Assembly: GCA_029959865.1 (NCBI GenBank)
Contig: JASCPE010000002.1
Span: forward strand, 558,001 to 622,000
Direction of reading: 5' to 3'
From: Microbacteriaceae bacterium PS02070
GTDB taxonomy: Bacteria > Actinomycetota > Actinomycetes > Actinomycetales > Microbacteriaceae
DNA length: 64,000 bases
The notes beneath the pieces are model-generated. The model had not been told where the DNA came from. It saw nothing but the letters and a program-made list of their open reading frames with translations, and did not search any database. This document shows, piece by piece, positions 37,376 to 45,800 of the stretch (its first letter is position 1; each line of letters starts with the position of its first letter). The position numbers and the translations under genes are program-made.

Positions 37376-37756
37376 TCAGGCTCGAGTCGAGCGGATCGCC
37401 CACCACACCAGCAACGGCTGGAAGAACAATCGAGTAATCCGAGCGCCGTCGGTGTTAAGCCCGAACGCGGAGCGCCTGTCGATCGCCTGCGCGATGTTGC
37501 CCGGGAACACCGCTACGAAGAAGGCCGCGAGGATGGTGCCCACGCGCCGACGTGAACGCGGTAGTGCCACGAGCGCGACGCCAAGCATGATTTCCACTGC
37601 CCCCGAGGCGACGACCACGCCGTCTTTGTCTATCGGCAGAACCTCGGTGACGAGGTCGGGGACCTGTGCCTGGAACGGCTTTCGCGCCCAGAAAAGATGA
37701 CTGAGCCCCGCGAACACCATGCCACCGGCCAGAAGCCACCTCGAGAACGTCTTCAT
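37376..37756 (-). CDS. DoxX-family membrane protein
   Basis: A 126-residue protein with four predicted transmembrane helices (about 7-24, 46-64, 72-90, 105-122), fitting the DoxX/DUF4267-like family of small membrane proteins linked to thiol or oxidative-stress biology in some bacteria; the function here is unknown. The pattern GLSHLFWARKPFQAQVPD and GNIAQAI is usual for the family. Stand-alone gene on the leftward strand, downstream of an apparently empty 244-bp gap. Confidence 0.8.
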   Translation of the reverse strand: MKTFSRWLLAGGMVFAGLSHLFWARKPFQAQVPDLVTEVLPIDKDGVVVASGAVEIMLGVALVALPRSRRRVGTILAAFFVAVFPGNIAQAIDRRSAFGLNTDGARITRLFFQPLLVWWAIRSTRA

Positions 37757-38000
37757 AAGGACAGTATGTGCTCGTTCACGAAGTGGGGACGCTGACCGAG
37801 CGAGAAAGCGACCGATTCACGCAAGGCCAGAGGCCCGCGTGGCGTAGCTGCGTGCACTCACCGCGCTGCCCTGTGAACGGTTCCTCGACCACGATGTCGT
37901 TCGATGGTGGCCATGCGACTGCTTACCGCCCCCGTTCGGTGACAGCGATAAGGGGGTCCCCTGCGAACGGCAGAGGACCCCTTGATCGCTGTCGTGGTGC
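37757..38000. other. Gene-free gap between DoxX and permease genes
   Basis: No convincing gene is seen. It holds the long permease terminator (37941-37993) and presumably the DoxX promoter; the small open frame here has no ribosome-binding site or family likeness. Confidence 0.6.
37941..37993 (-). terminator. Long inverted repeat after the APC permease gene
   Basis: A 53-nt near-perfect inverted repeat: outer arms GACAGCGAT/ATCGCTGTC, inner AAGGGG-TCC/GGA-CCCCTT and CTGC/GCAG, with only one bulge each side and one mismatch. It starts 8 nt after the permease stop. No U-tract, but the stem is very stable, so it probably ends the permease transcript. Confidence 0.65.
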
Positions 38001-39371
38001 TTACTCCAGCGGGATGGCGCGCGTCTCGGTGGCGGTTCCGCGGTCGTAGTCGCGCTTACGTGCCCACCGGGCGATGAAGAACAGGATCGTCCCGACGACG
38101 ATGTAGGCGCCGGAGATGAGCCAGGTCTTCAGGTCCATCTGCGTCAGCAGGAGGATCGAGCAGATCAGAGCCAGGATCGGGATGATGCGCGGCACCGAGA
38201 AGTGCTTGTGCTCCACCTTGTCCTTCCTCAGGACCAGCACCGAGACGTTGGCGGAAATGAAGACGAGCACGAGGAGCAGCACGGTCGTGTCAGCGAGGGT
38301 CCCCACATCACCGACGAATGACATCCCGATCGAGACGACGCCGACGGAAACGATGGCCACCCACGGGGTCTTGCGCCCGGGAAGGACCGAGCCGAACGCC
38401 TTCGGCAGCAGCTTCGCCTCGGCGAGGCCATAGGTCGCGCGAGAGGCCATCACCATGAACAGCAGCGCGCCGTTGCCGATGGCCACGAGCGCGATGATCG
38501 AGAACAACCAGCTCGGGAACTGCAGGCCCGAGGCTGTGATGACTTCCAGCAGCGGCCCTTCGGAGCTCGCCAACTGATCGGTCGGCACGACGATCGCGGC
38601 ACCGAGTGCGATGGCGAGGTACACGACCGCTGCGGTCAGGATCGCGCCGAACAACGCGCGGGGGTAAGAACGCGACGGGTCCTTGACCTCTTCGGCCATG
38701 TTCGCCGCGGCTTCGAAACCGAGGAACGAGAAGAACGCGGTAATCGTGGCGGCGAATGCGCCTGAGATGGGTGGCACGCCCTCTGCGAACGTCGTGGCGC
38801 GCGAGAGGTCGCCGCCTCCCCCGCCGATGACGATCGCTGCGACGGCGATGATGATGATCAAGCCCGACATCTCGATGACGGTCGCGCCGACGTTGGCCAT
38901 GAGTGATTCACGCACGCCGCGGAGGTTGACGAGGATGAGCAGAACGAGGAAGACGACGGCTACGGCCGCCGATGGGACGTTCGGCCACAGCGCGCGGAGG
39001 TAGTCGCCAGCGAACGCGTTGGCGAGGGCCGCCGACGTCGTGATCCCGGACGAGAGCATGAGAAAGCCGATGAGGAAGGTCACGTAGGGCTTCTTGAATG
39101 CGCGCTCCGCAAAGCGAGCGGCGCCACCAGCGTGCGGGTACTTCGTGATGAGTTCCGCGTACGTCCCCGCCGTAAGAAGCGCAAGGACAAGCGCCAGCAA
39201 GAGGGGGAGCCAGATGACGCCGCCGACGTCCTGCGCCATGTTCCCGACGAGGGTGTAGATACCCGCGCCCAGGGTGTCGCCGACGATGAAGAAGAACAGC
39301 AGGACCGTCGTGATACCGCGCTTCAGCTTCGTGTCCGACGGTGCCGAGGTGGATTCGGTTTCCGATGTCAT
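38001..39371 (-). CDS. APC-superfamily amino acid permease
   Basis: A 456-residue transporter with about 12 transmembrane helices. The first helix carries GDTLGAGIYTLVG, the glycine-rich unwound segment of APC permeases; helix 6 has FFSFLGFEAAANMAEEVKDP, also typical. The substrate is probably an amino acid or amine, not identified from sequence. I chose ATG 39371 (MTSETESTSAPSD) over an upstream in-frame start because it lies directly before the charged cytoplasmic start of the family and has a GAGTGA site. No neighbouring catabolic gene gives a substrate clue. Confidence 0.88.
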   Translation of the reverse strand: MTSETESTSAPSDTKLKRGITTVLLFFFIVGDTLGAGIYTLVGNMAQDVGGVIWLPLLLALVLALLTAGTYAELITKYPHAGGAARFAERAFKKPYVTFLIGFLMLSSGITTSAALANAFAGDYLRALWPNVPSAAVAVVFLVLLILVNLRGVRESLMANVGATVIEMSGLIIIIAVAAIVIGGGGGDLSRATTFAEGVPPISGAFAATITAFFSFLGFEAAANMAEEVKDPSRSYPRALFGAILTAAVVYLAIALGAAIVVPTDQLASSEGPLLEVITASGLQFPSWLFSIIALVAIGNGALLFMVMASRATYGLAEAKLLPKAFGSVLPGRKTPWVAIVSVGVVSIGMSFVGDVGTLADTTVLLLVLVFISANVSVLVLRKDKVEHKHFSVPRIIPILALICSILLLTQMDLKTWLISGAYIVVGTILFFIARWARKRDYDRGTATETRAIPLE

Positions 39372-39568
39372 GGGGTCACTCTGACACACGATTGCGCCGT
39401 CTCGTGAAAAATCCACGTTACGTTCTTATTCTTCTTCCAGAGGTCTATCGGACACCTTCCGACCGTCGTACACTTCGCACCTGGTAGGCCGAAAAGGCCT
39501 GATCCGTCGGATGAAAGCGTACGACCCGGCCTCGGCCCGGTCGACGCGACCCCCGACGATGGTCGCGT

Positions 39569-40168
39569 CTACGCGCTCTGCGCGCTCGATCCCTCGGGCT
39601 CCCAGCCGTAGCGCTGCTGGAGTGCCTGCGCGACGCGCGTGAACCGCTCAAGATCGAGAGCTGAGGCTTCGCGGCGCATCCCGTCACGGTGGACGCTGTA
39701 CACCTGGTCGAGATCAACCCACGACGGCCGTCCCTGCGAGTCCCACGGTCCTGAACCGATGGCGAAGAAATCCCGATCGCCCTCGTGCGCCTTACTCGTC
39801 AGCCGCACGGCGAAGACTCGATCCTGGCCGTGGCGGCCGATGACAAGCACGGGGCGGTCCTTGCCGCGGCCGTCGTTCTCCGCGTAGGGCACCCACGTCC
39901 AGATGACCTCCCCCGCATCCGGGTCCCCGTCGGTGTCCGGCTCATACGAGAGGACGAGCGCACCGGCCGCGGGTGGTTCGACCTCCACCGTCTCGCTTCC
40001 GCGCACGGAGCCTGGGGATGTCAGTGATGTGGACCCGCCGTGAGCTGTGGAACGCGCACAGCCACTCGGCGTGCTCTTGATGCGTGGCGAGGACGCGGCG
40101 GAGCGGATGACATCGTTCAAGAAGCGGCCGACGGCGCGCAGCACCCTCGTGCCCTGATTGCTGGCCAT
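39569..40168 (-). CDS. Lone PemK/MazF-family protein
   Basis: A 199-residue protein. Residues about 85-195 match the PemK/MazF fold (GEVIWTWVPYAEND, GKDRPVLVIGR, VRLTSKAH, SWVDLDQVYSVHRDG), a family of mRNA-cleaving toxins. Residues 1-80 are a basic, low-complexity extension found in longer actinobacterial members. No antitoxin gene is next to it: amt lies upstream and the permease downstream. It may be a housekeeping relative rather than a toxin. ATG 40168 lies 8 nt after TAGGGT. The longer overlapping frame upstream is a shadow of amt. Confidence 0.8.
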   Translation of the reverse strand: MASNQGTRVLRAVGRFLNDVIRSAASSPRIKSTPSGCARSTAHGGSTSLTSPGSVRGSETVEVEPPAAGALVLSYEPDTDGDPDAGEVIWTWVPYAENDGRGKDRPVLVIGRHGQDRVFAVRLTSKAHEGDRDFFAIGSGPWDSQGRPSWVDLDQVYSVHRDGMRREASALDLERFTRVAQALQQRYGWEPEGSSAQSA

Positions 40169-40194
40169 AGTCCGCCACCCTATCCGGACATGAG

Positions 40195-40221
40195 AAAGGG
40201 CGCCGCCGCAGCGACGCCCCT
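40195..40221 (-). terminator. amt terminator
   Basis: Stem AGGGGCGTCG/CGGCGCCCTT (with G-U pairs) and a 6-nt loop followed by UCUUUCUC-like sequence, 13 nt after the amt stop. Confidence 0.6.
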
Positions 40222-40233
40222 CCCCATGTGAGG

Positions 40234-41460
40234 TCAGTCGACCAGTGCGTATCCGGTCTCGCCGTGGATCACGGTGTCGACGCCGGCAACCTCGTCCTCG
40301 TTCTTGACGCGGAAGCCGATGGTCTTCTCGATAGCGAAGCCGACGAGGTAGGCCACGACGAACGAGTAGATCGCCACCGCGAAGGCGGGGATGGTCTGCA
40401 GAAGCAGCTGCGAGAAGTCGCCGGTGAAGAACAGGCCCGTGTCGGTTGCGGCAAAGCCCAGGAAGATGGTCCCGATGAAGCCCGCGACGAGGTGGATGCC
40501 GACAACGTCGAGCGAGTCGTCGTAGCCGAGCTTCCACTTGAGTTCGATCGCGAAGGCTGCGACGACACCCGCAACGAGACCGAGCACGATCGCCCAGGCG
40601 GGGGTCAGGTTCCCAGCAGACGGTGTGATGGCCACGAGGCCAGCGACGGCACCCGAAGCCGCGCCGACCGCGGTCGCCTTGCCGTCCTTGAGCTTCTCGA
40701 CGAGCAACCAGCCGAGCACGGCAGCAGCGGGAGCGGCAATCGTGTTCAGGAACGACAGGCCGAGGCTTTCTGTGTCGCCCGAGAGGCCGGTGTTGAAGCC
40801 GAACCAACCGAACCACAGGATCGATGCGCCGAGCACCACGAAAGGAACGTTGTGAGGCTTGTTGATGCCCTTCTGGAACCCGACGCGCTTGCCGAGGACG
40901 ATCGCGAGTGCAAGCGCAGCAGCACCCGCATTGATGTGGACCGCGGTACCACCGGCAAGGTCGATGACGGTGTTGCCACCGATCTCCATCGACTGAATCC
41001 AACCGCCACCCCACACCCAGCCAGCGACCGGGAAGTAGACGAGCGTGGCCCAGATGCCAGCGAACAGCAACCAGGGGCCAAAGCGGGCGCGGTCAGCGAC
41101 GGCGCCGGAGATCAGCGCGACGGTAATGATCGCGAAGGTCGAGCCGAAAGCGACATCGATCAGGTCAACGCCGGGCGCGGTCACAGCGAAACCGGCGAAC
41201 GGGTTACCGACGATGCCAGGGATCAAGTTGGAGGCGCCCTCGAAGTACTCGCCGTCACCTCCGGCGCCGGTGTACATCGAGTAGCCGTAGAGAATCCACA
41301 GCACGCCGATCAGGGCGATGGAACCGAAGCTCAGCATGATCATGCTGACGACGCTCTTGGCCTTGACAAGGCCACCGTAGAAGAAGGCGAGCCCGGGGGT
41401 CATGAAAAGGACGAGCGCTGCGCTCGTCACGATCCAGATGCTTGACGGAGTGAGTTCCAT
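40234..41460 (-). CDS. amt: Ammonium transporter (Amt family)
   Basis: A 408-residue channel with 11 predicted helices that passes ammonium under nitrogen limitation. The twin-histidine pore is in AVHINAGAAAL and VGIHLVAGFIG, and WFGWFGFNTG is a family hallmark. I chose ATG 41460 because GAGG lies 5 nt upstream; the GTG one codon earlier has too little spacing. It is a single-gene unit with a terminator. Unlike in many bacteria, glnK (PII) is not adjacent. Two GlnR-like boxes upstream suggest nitrogen control. Confidence 0.95.
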   Translation of the reverse strand: MELTPSSIWIVTSAALVLFMTPGLAFFYGGLVKAKSVVSMIMLSFGSIALIGVLWILYGYSMYTGAGGDGEYFEGASNLIPGIVGNPFAGFAVTAPGVDLIDVAFGSTFAIITVALISGAVADRARFGPWLLFAGIWATLVYFPVAGWVWGGGWIQSMEIGGNTVIDLAGGTAVHINAGAAALALAIVLGKRVGFQKGINKPHNVPFVVLGASILWFGWFGFNTGLSGDTESLGLSFLNTIAAPAAAVLGWLLVEKLKDGKATAVGAASGAVAGLVAITPSAGNLTPAWAIVLGLVAGVVAAFAIELKWKLGYDDSLDVVGIHLVAGFIGTIFLGFAATDTGLFFTGDFSQLLLQTIPAFAVAIYSFVVAYLVGFAIEKTIGFRVKNEDEVAGVDTVIHGETGYALVD

Positions 41461-41520
41461 CACAACCTCTCATGTGTATCGGAGTTGGCTCGCTCGCACG
41501 CCGGAGCGCGGTCGGGGGCC

Positions 41521-41536
41521 GTTTCGGGTTGGTCAA
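41521..41536 (-). promoter_or_regulatory. Second GlnR-like box before amt
   Basis: TTGAC-CAACCC-GAAAC on the leftward strand fits the actinobacterial GlnR consensus GTNAC-N6-GAAAC except for the first base. It starts 54 bp from the other box and shares its CCAAC core. Confidence 0.5.
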
Positions 41537-41574
41537 GTTTCCCGATAGCGCATTACCGTGTGCGTGTTCCTCGT

Positions 41575-41590
41575 GTTTCGCGTTGGTTAC
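41575..41590 (-). promoter_or_regulatory. GlnR-like box before amt
   Basis: GTAAC-CAACGC-GAAAC on the leftward strand matches the GlnR consensus GTNAC-N6-GAAAC exactly, about 115 bp upstream of the amt start. Confidence 0.6.
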
Positions 41591-41669
41591 ACGGCGAGCC
41601 CGGAGGTAAACATCAGGTTTCGGCGCGCTCCCGATTACCCGCGCAAACGTGAGCGGCGCGCTGGGCGAG

Positions 41670-42686
41670 TCAGCTGTTCGTCAGTGCGACGAGACGCGAG
41701 ATCGCGCGCAGATACTTCTTGCGATATCCGCCGGAGAGCATGTCTTCCGTGAACACGTCGCCGAGCGCGAGTCCCGTGGCGCGAATGGGGATCTGAGCGT
41801 CGTACGCGCGGTCGATGAACGCGACGAAACGGAGCGCGGCCGATTGGTCGTCGAAGGCGGCCACGTCGCGCAGGCCGATGACATCGATGCCGTCCAGCAG
41901 CCGCAGATACCGGGACGGGTGGACGATCGCGAGGTGGCGAACGAGATCCCCGAACGCGTCGTCGGACACGGTTCCGGACGCCTCCGCCAGCGTGGCTTCG
42001 TATGCGGACGTATCCAGTGTGCGGGCGTTCCCGTCGACGGTGCGCTGGCGGTAGTCCGTGCCGTCGATGCGGAGCGTCTCAAAGCTCTCCGACATCGCGT
42101 GGATCTCGCGGAGGAAGTCCTGCGCCGCGAACCGACCCTCGCCGAGTGCATTCGGCGGGGTGTTCGAGGTCGCCGCCAGGCGCGTGCCGCTCGGGACGAG
42201 CTGCCCCAGCAGTCGGGTCATCACCATTGTGTCGCCGGGGTCATCCAGCTCGAACTCGTCGATGCACAGAAGGTCTGCGCCACGGAAGAGCTCCACGGTC
42301 TTCTGGTACCCGACCGCACCGACCAGCGCCGTGTACTCGATGAAGGATCCGAAGTACTTCCGGCGAGATGGCAGCTTGTTGTAGATGGCAGCCAGCAGGT
42401 GTGTCTTCCCGACTCCGAACCCGCCGTCCAAATAGACGCCGGGCTTGGCGGGCGCCTGCTTCTTGGCACGGCGGAAGAAGCCACCCTTGGGCTGTGCCGT
42501 TTGACCGCCGGCGAAGGCGATGAGGCGATCCTTGGCCTCTTGCTGCGAAGGAAACTGCGGGTCCGCCTGGTAGCTCTCGAACGTCGCATCATCGAACTGT
42601 GGCGGCGGAATGAGCGCCGCGAGCATCTCGTCGCCGGTGACCTGCGGAGTGCGTTCGGTCAGGTGCACGATGGCGGGAGAAGTCAC
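41670..42686 (-). CDS. zapE: AFG1/ZapE-family ATPase
   Basis: A 338-residue AAA+ type ATPase of the AFG1/ZapE family; E. coli ZapE acts at the Z-ring and yeast Afg1 in mitochondrial quality control. Walker A is GGFGVGKTH (88-96) and Walker B LLCIDEFEL; ATSNTPP is the sensor region. Length fits. The GTG start lies 6 nt after TAGGCT, with no ribosome-binding site, suggesting a leaderless mRNA. The alpha/beta hydrolase gene ends 25 nt upstream. Confidence 0.92.
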   Translation of the reverse strand: MTSPAIVHLTERTPQVTGDEMLAALIPPPQFDDATFESYQADPQFPSQQEAKDRLIAFAGGQTAQPKGGFFRRAKKQAPAKPGVYLDGGFGVGKTHLLAAIYNKLPSRRKYFGSFIEYTALVGAVGYQKTVELFRGADLLCIDEFELDDPGDTMVMTRLLGQLVPSGTRLAATSNTPPNALGEGRFAAQDFLREIHAMSESFETLRIDGTDYRQRTVDGNARTLDTSAYEATLAEASGTVSDDAFGDLVRHLAIVHPSRYLRLLDGIDVIGLRDVAAFDDQSAALRFVAFIDRAYDAQIPIRATGLALGDVFTEDMLSGGYRKKYLRAISRLVALTNS

Positions 42687-42692
42687 CCGACC

Positions 42693-42698
42693 AGCCTA
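42693..42698 (-). promoter_or_regulatory. -10 element for zapE, leaderless spacing
   Basis: TAGGCT, 6 nt (GGTCGG), GTG of zapE. Confidence 0.5.
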
Positions 42699-42711
42699 GA
42701 GGGCACTAGCC

Positions 42712-43929
42712 TCAGCCGACGCGGGATGCGCCTGTGGTGAAACCGTGGCGGTCGAGCCACGTCGTGATCGCGTTCGAGAATCTCTCGGGGTCGTAGTTCC
42801 ACAGCTTGGTGTGACGAGCGACGGAGAACACCTCGAGGTCGACGATGTCGGGGCGCGCATCCTTCAACTCGTGGGAGGCACCCGACGGCACGAAGCCGTC
42901 ATCGTCACTGTGCAGAACCAACACCGGGCGGCTCAATTCCTGCGCACGGGCGACGAGGTCTAGTTCGTCGAGCTTGATCGGACCGTCCGCGCCGAGGACT
43001 CGGGGCGCCCATTCACGGCCCAGCGCCCCCATCGCCAGGTCGCTCACCGGGGTCGGCACGCGAGCAAGCTTCGCCTGGAAGTCGAGCACGGAGCGCCAGT
43101 CGATGACCGGCGACTCGAGGATCAGCCCGACGATCTCGGTGCGACGGCTGGAGAGGAGGGCTGTTTGCAGCGCGATGGCGCCGCCCATGGACCAACCCAT
43201 CAGGATGATGCGTCGTGCGCCGCGCGCGTGCGCGAACGCAAGAGCGGCGTCGACGTCTTCCCATTCGGTCGTACCGAGACCGTAGCTGCCGGCGCGCGAG
43301 CGGGGCGCGTCGCCGTCGTTGCGGTACGAGACGACGAGGCTGGTGATGCCCGCGGCATGAAAGATCGGCACGGCGCGCAAACACTCTGCGCGTTCGGAAC
43401 CGCGTCCGTGGATCTGGATGACCCAGAGATCCGTCGGGGTCGACGCCGGGAAGAGCCATGCGGGGCACGCCCCCACGGGCGTCGAGACCACCTCATCTGA
43501 GTAGGGAAGGTGCAACTGCCGCGGAAGGTTGTAGTACCACCCCGAGAACACAGCCTCGGCGGCGAGGTCCGAGTCGGTGCTGAGCTGTGTGAGGAGTTTG
43601 CGCGTGACGGACGTATCGTCCGAGGAGAGGATGCTCCCGAGCTTCACATACGGCGTTGTGCCGTCGGTGATGAGTCCGTATCGGCCCGGGAGAATGGTGT
43701 CGGCCGTACGAGCGAGCGTGATCGTCTGGGCTTTCGTGTTGACGCGGAGGATTCGCGTATCCGGGATGCGAACCGCCGGAGTCACGACGCGGCGGGCGAG
43801 CATGAGGATCATCCCGCCCAACAGTCCGACGGATGCTGCCAGAGCGGTCGAGATGGCGATGATCGCCGCACGGAACACGGTCAGGGTCAGCGGCGAGGGC
43901 GGACGCCCGGCGTGCCTGGATCGGTTCAT
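42712..43929 (-). CDS. Membrane-anchored alpha/beta hydrolase
   Basis: A 405-residue protein with an N-terminal helix (about 18-46) and a hydrolase domain (about 165-400). The nucleophile elbow is GWSMGG (Ser247), the acid is probably in HSDDDGFVP and the base His in ARHTKLW. The region between the helix and the domain is beta-rich and of unknown use. The substrate is unknown; serine peptidase- or lipase-like members share this pattern. GAGG lies 6 nt before the ATG. It diverges from the DUF3000 gene across a 25-bp gap. Confidence 0.88.
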   Translation of the reverse strand: MNRSRHAGRPPSPLTLTVFRAAIIAISTALAASVGLLGGMILMLARRVVTPAVRIPDTRILRVNTKAQTITLARTADTILPGRYGLITDGTTPYVKLGSILSSDDTSVTRKLLTQLSTDSDLAAEAVFSGWYYNLPRQLHLPYSDEVVSTPVGACPAWLFPASTPTDLWVIQIHGRGSERAECLRAVPIFHAAGITSLVVSYRNDGDAPRSRAGSYGLGTTEWEDVDAALAFAHARGARRIILMGWSMGGAIALQTALLSSRRTEIVGLILESPVIDWRSVLDFQAKLARVPTPVSDLAMGALGREWAPRVLGADGPIKLDELDLVARAQELSRPVLVLHSDDDGFVPSGASHELKDARPDIVDLEVFSVARHTKLWNYDPERFSNAITTWLDRHGFTTGASRVG

Positions 43930-43938
43930 CGTGGCCTC

Positions 43939-43948
43939 ACTCTAGTCT
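43939..43948. promoter_or_regulatory. Shared-centre divergent promoter
   Basis: ACTCTAGTCT holds two overlapping -10 boxes: TAGAGT for the leftward hydrolase gene and TAGTCT for the rightward DUF3000 gene, sharing the central TA. The rightward box is 6 nt before GTG 43955, so DUF3000 would be leaderless. Confidence 0.5.
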
Positions 43949-43954
43949 GTCGAT

Positions 43955-44539
43955 GTGTCCGCTCGACCGCCCCGCATCCCGACCTTCGACGAGGTCGCGG
44001 ACTCACTCCGTGCGCTGACCTTCCGCGATGATTTCGTCGTCCGTGAGATCGCGGCACCCCGCGGCCTCGCGCCGGAAGCGATCGCCTTCGCGGGTGACAT
44101 CCGTCCCGACGCCCACGGCATCGATTCGGAGTACGGGACGGGCCGCATCGTCGTGCTGCACGACGAAGAAGAGCCCGAGGCGTGGGCTGGCCCGTGGCGG
44201 ATCGTCGCCTTCGCTCAAGCCCCCCTCGAGCCGGAGATCGGAACCGACCCGCTCCTGGCTGAGGTCGCGTGGTCGTGGCTGGTCGACGCGCTGACCGCGC
44301 GGGGGGCAGCGTTCCACTCTGCCTCCGGCACCGCCACCAAGACTTTGTCGAAGGGGTTCGGGGCGCTCGCCGACGAAGGAGACGGCGCGCAGATCGAGTT
44401 ACGTGCGTCTTGGTCCCCCGGCGGTGATATCGCTGCCCATGTGGATGCGTGGGCGGAGCTGGTCGCGATGCTTGCCGGGCTCCCGCCGGGCTCCGAGGGC
44501 ATCGCGGTGTTCGGAACCCGGAGGATCGACCGTGACTGA
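43955..44539 (+). CDS. DUF3000 family protein
   Basis: A 194-residue protein of the actinobacterial DUF3000 family: MSARPPRIPTFDEVADSLRAL and LVDALTARGAAFHSASGTATKT are typical. Function unknown. It is regularly found next to an RNase D-like gene, as here: its end overlaps the nuclease start by 8 nt, so the two are coupled. Soluble, acidic, no signal peptide. A link to RNA processing is guilt by association only. Confidence 0.88.
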   Translation: MSARPPRIPTFDEVADSLRALTFRDDFVVREIAAPRGLAPEAIAFAGDIRPDAHGIDSEYGTGRIVVLHDEEEPEAWAGPWRIVAFAQAPLEPEIGTDPLLAEVAWSWLVDALTARGAAFHSASGTATKTLSKGFGALADEGDGAQIELRASWSPGGDIAAHVDAWAELVAMLAGLPPGSEGIAVFGTRRIDRD

Positions 44540-45728
44540 GTACGAGGTGATCGACACTCGGGCCGCATACGACGTTGCCGTAGGCGCGCTCGCCCACGGC
44601 GACGGTCCCGTCGGGGTGGACGTCGAACGCGCATCGGGCTTTCGCTATTCGCAGCGGGCCTATCTCATCCAGATTTTCCGGCGGGGTTCGGGCGTCTTCC
44701 TGTTCGATCCCCCGGCACTGGGCGACCTGACGGCGCTCCAAGAGGTCCTTGTACCGGAGTTATGGATCCTCCACGCCGCAAGCCAGGATCTCCCTTCGCT
44801 GCGCGAAGCGGGCCTGGCGCCCGCCCGCATCTTCGACACGGAGTTGGCTGCCCGATTGCTGGGACATGAGCGGGTCGGTCTTGGCGCCGTGGTCGAGAAC
44901 ACGCTCGGCATCGCCCTGGCCAAAGAGCACTCCGCGGCCGACTGGTCCACGCGCCCGCTGCCGCAGTCCTGGCTCGAATACGCCGCGCTCGATGTCATTC
45001 ATCTGCCGGATGTCTACGACCTGCTGGTGGAGGAGCTGACGGAGAAGAACAAGACCGAGATCGCGCGTCAAGAATTCGAGAGCGTCTTGATGCGCCCTGA
45101 CCGCCCGCCACGCGAAGACCCGTGGCGTCGCCTCAGTGGTCTGCATACGGTGCGCGGCGGACGGGGTCTCGCCATTGCCCGCGCCCTCTGGACCGCGCGG
45201 GAAGAGTTTGCCCGCGAGCAGGACACGGCGCCCGGACGTCTCGTACCCGACCGCTCCCTGGTCGCAGCAATTCGCGCGAACCCGAAGAGCAAGCAGGAGC
45301 TTGCCTCGCTCAAGGAGTTCAACGGCCGCGCCAGCCGATCACAGCTCGATCGCTGGTGGACCGCCATTCAGGCCGGTCAAGCAGACCCCGCGCCGCCTCC
45401 CGCGCGCGCCGCCGGAGAGGGACCGCCTCCCCCACGTGCCTGGCGAGATCGCCATCCGGAAGCCGCGGCGCGACTGGCAGCCGCTCGCGCAGCGATCGAG
45501 GTCGTCGCCAGCGAGTTGGAGATGCCTGTCGAGAATCTCCTCACCCCCGACACCCTGCGCCGGATCGCGTGGGAACCGCCCACGCCGAGCACGGCGACGA
45601 CGATCGCCGAAGCGTTGACCGCGCTCGGTGCGCGGCCGTGGCAGATTGAGCGAACTGCACAGCCAATCGCCGATGCCTTTGTAGAAGCCCTGCAAGTGTC
45701 GGAAGAGCCGCTCGACGGCGATTCGTAG
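44532..45728 (+). CDS. rnd: RNase D-like 3'-5' exonuclease with HRDC domain
   Basis: A 398-residue DEDDy exonuclease. Catalytic residues: Asp30 and Glu32 (GVDVERAS), Asp87 (HAASQD), Tyr150 and Asp154 (YAALD). An HRDC domain follows (about 205-290; KSKQELASLKEFNGR). RNase D trims tRNA and other small RNA 3' ends. The GTG start overlaps the end of the DUF3000 gene; the longer frame reaching into that gene is rejected. A Pro-rich linker (about 285-300) separates the last helical part. Confidence 0.93.
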   Translation: MTEYEVIDTRAAYDVAVGALAHGDGPVGVDVERASGFRYSQRAYLIQIFRRGSGVFLFDPPALGDLTALQEVLVPELWILHAASQDLPSLREAGLAPARIFDTELAARLLGHERVGLGAVVENTLGIALAKEHSAADWSTRPLPQSWLEYAALDVIHLPDVYDLLVEELTEKNKTEIARQEFESVLMRPDRPPREDPWRRLSGLHTVRGGRGLAIARALWTAREEFAREQDTAPGRLVPDRSLVAAIRANPKSKQELASLKEFNGRASRSQLDRWWTAIQAGQADPAPPPARAAGEGPPPPRAWRDRHPEAAARLAAARAAIEVVASELEMPVENLLTPDTLRRIAWEPPTPSTATTIAEALTALGARPWQIERTAQPIADAFVEALQVSEEPLDGDS

Positions 45729-45766
45729 GTTCAGACCAACCGATTTTCCGCTGTCCGCACGCGTTC

Positions 45767-45772
45767 TAGGCT
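45767..45772 (+). promoter_or_regulatory. -10 element for fadA-fadB
   Basis: TAGGCT 28 nt before the fadA start. A leader of about 22 nt with a GGAGG site would result. -35 is weak (TTTTCC). Confidence 0.45.
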
Positions 45773-45800
45773 GGGGGTGAACCCTATTCTTGGAGGCAGT

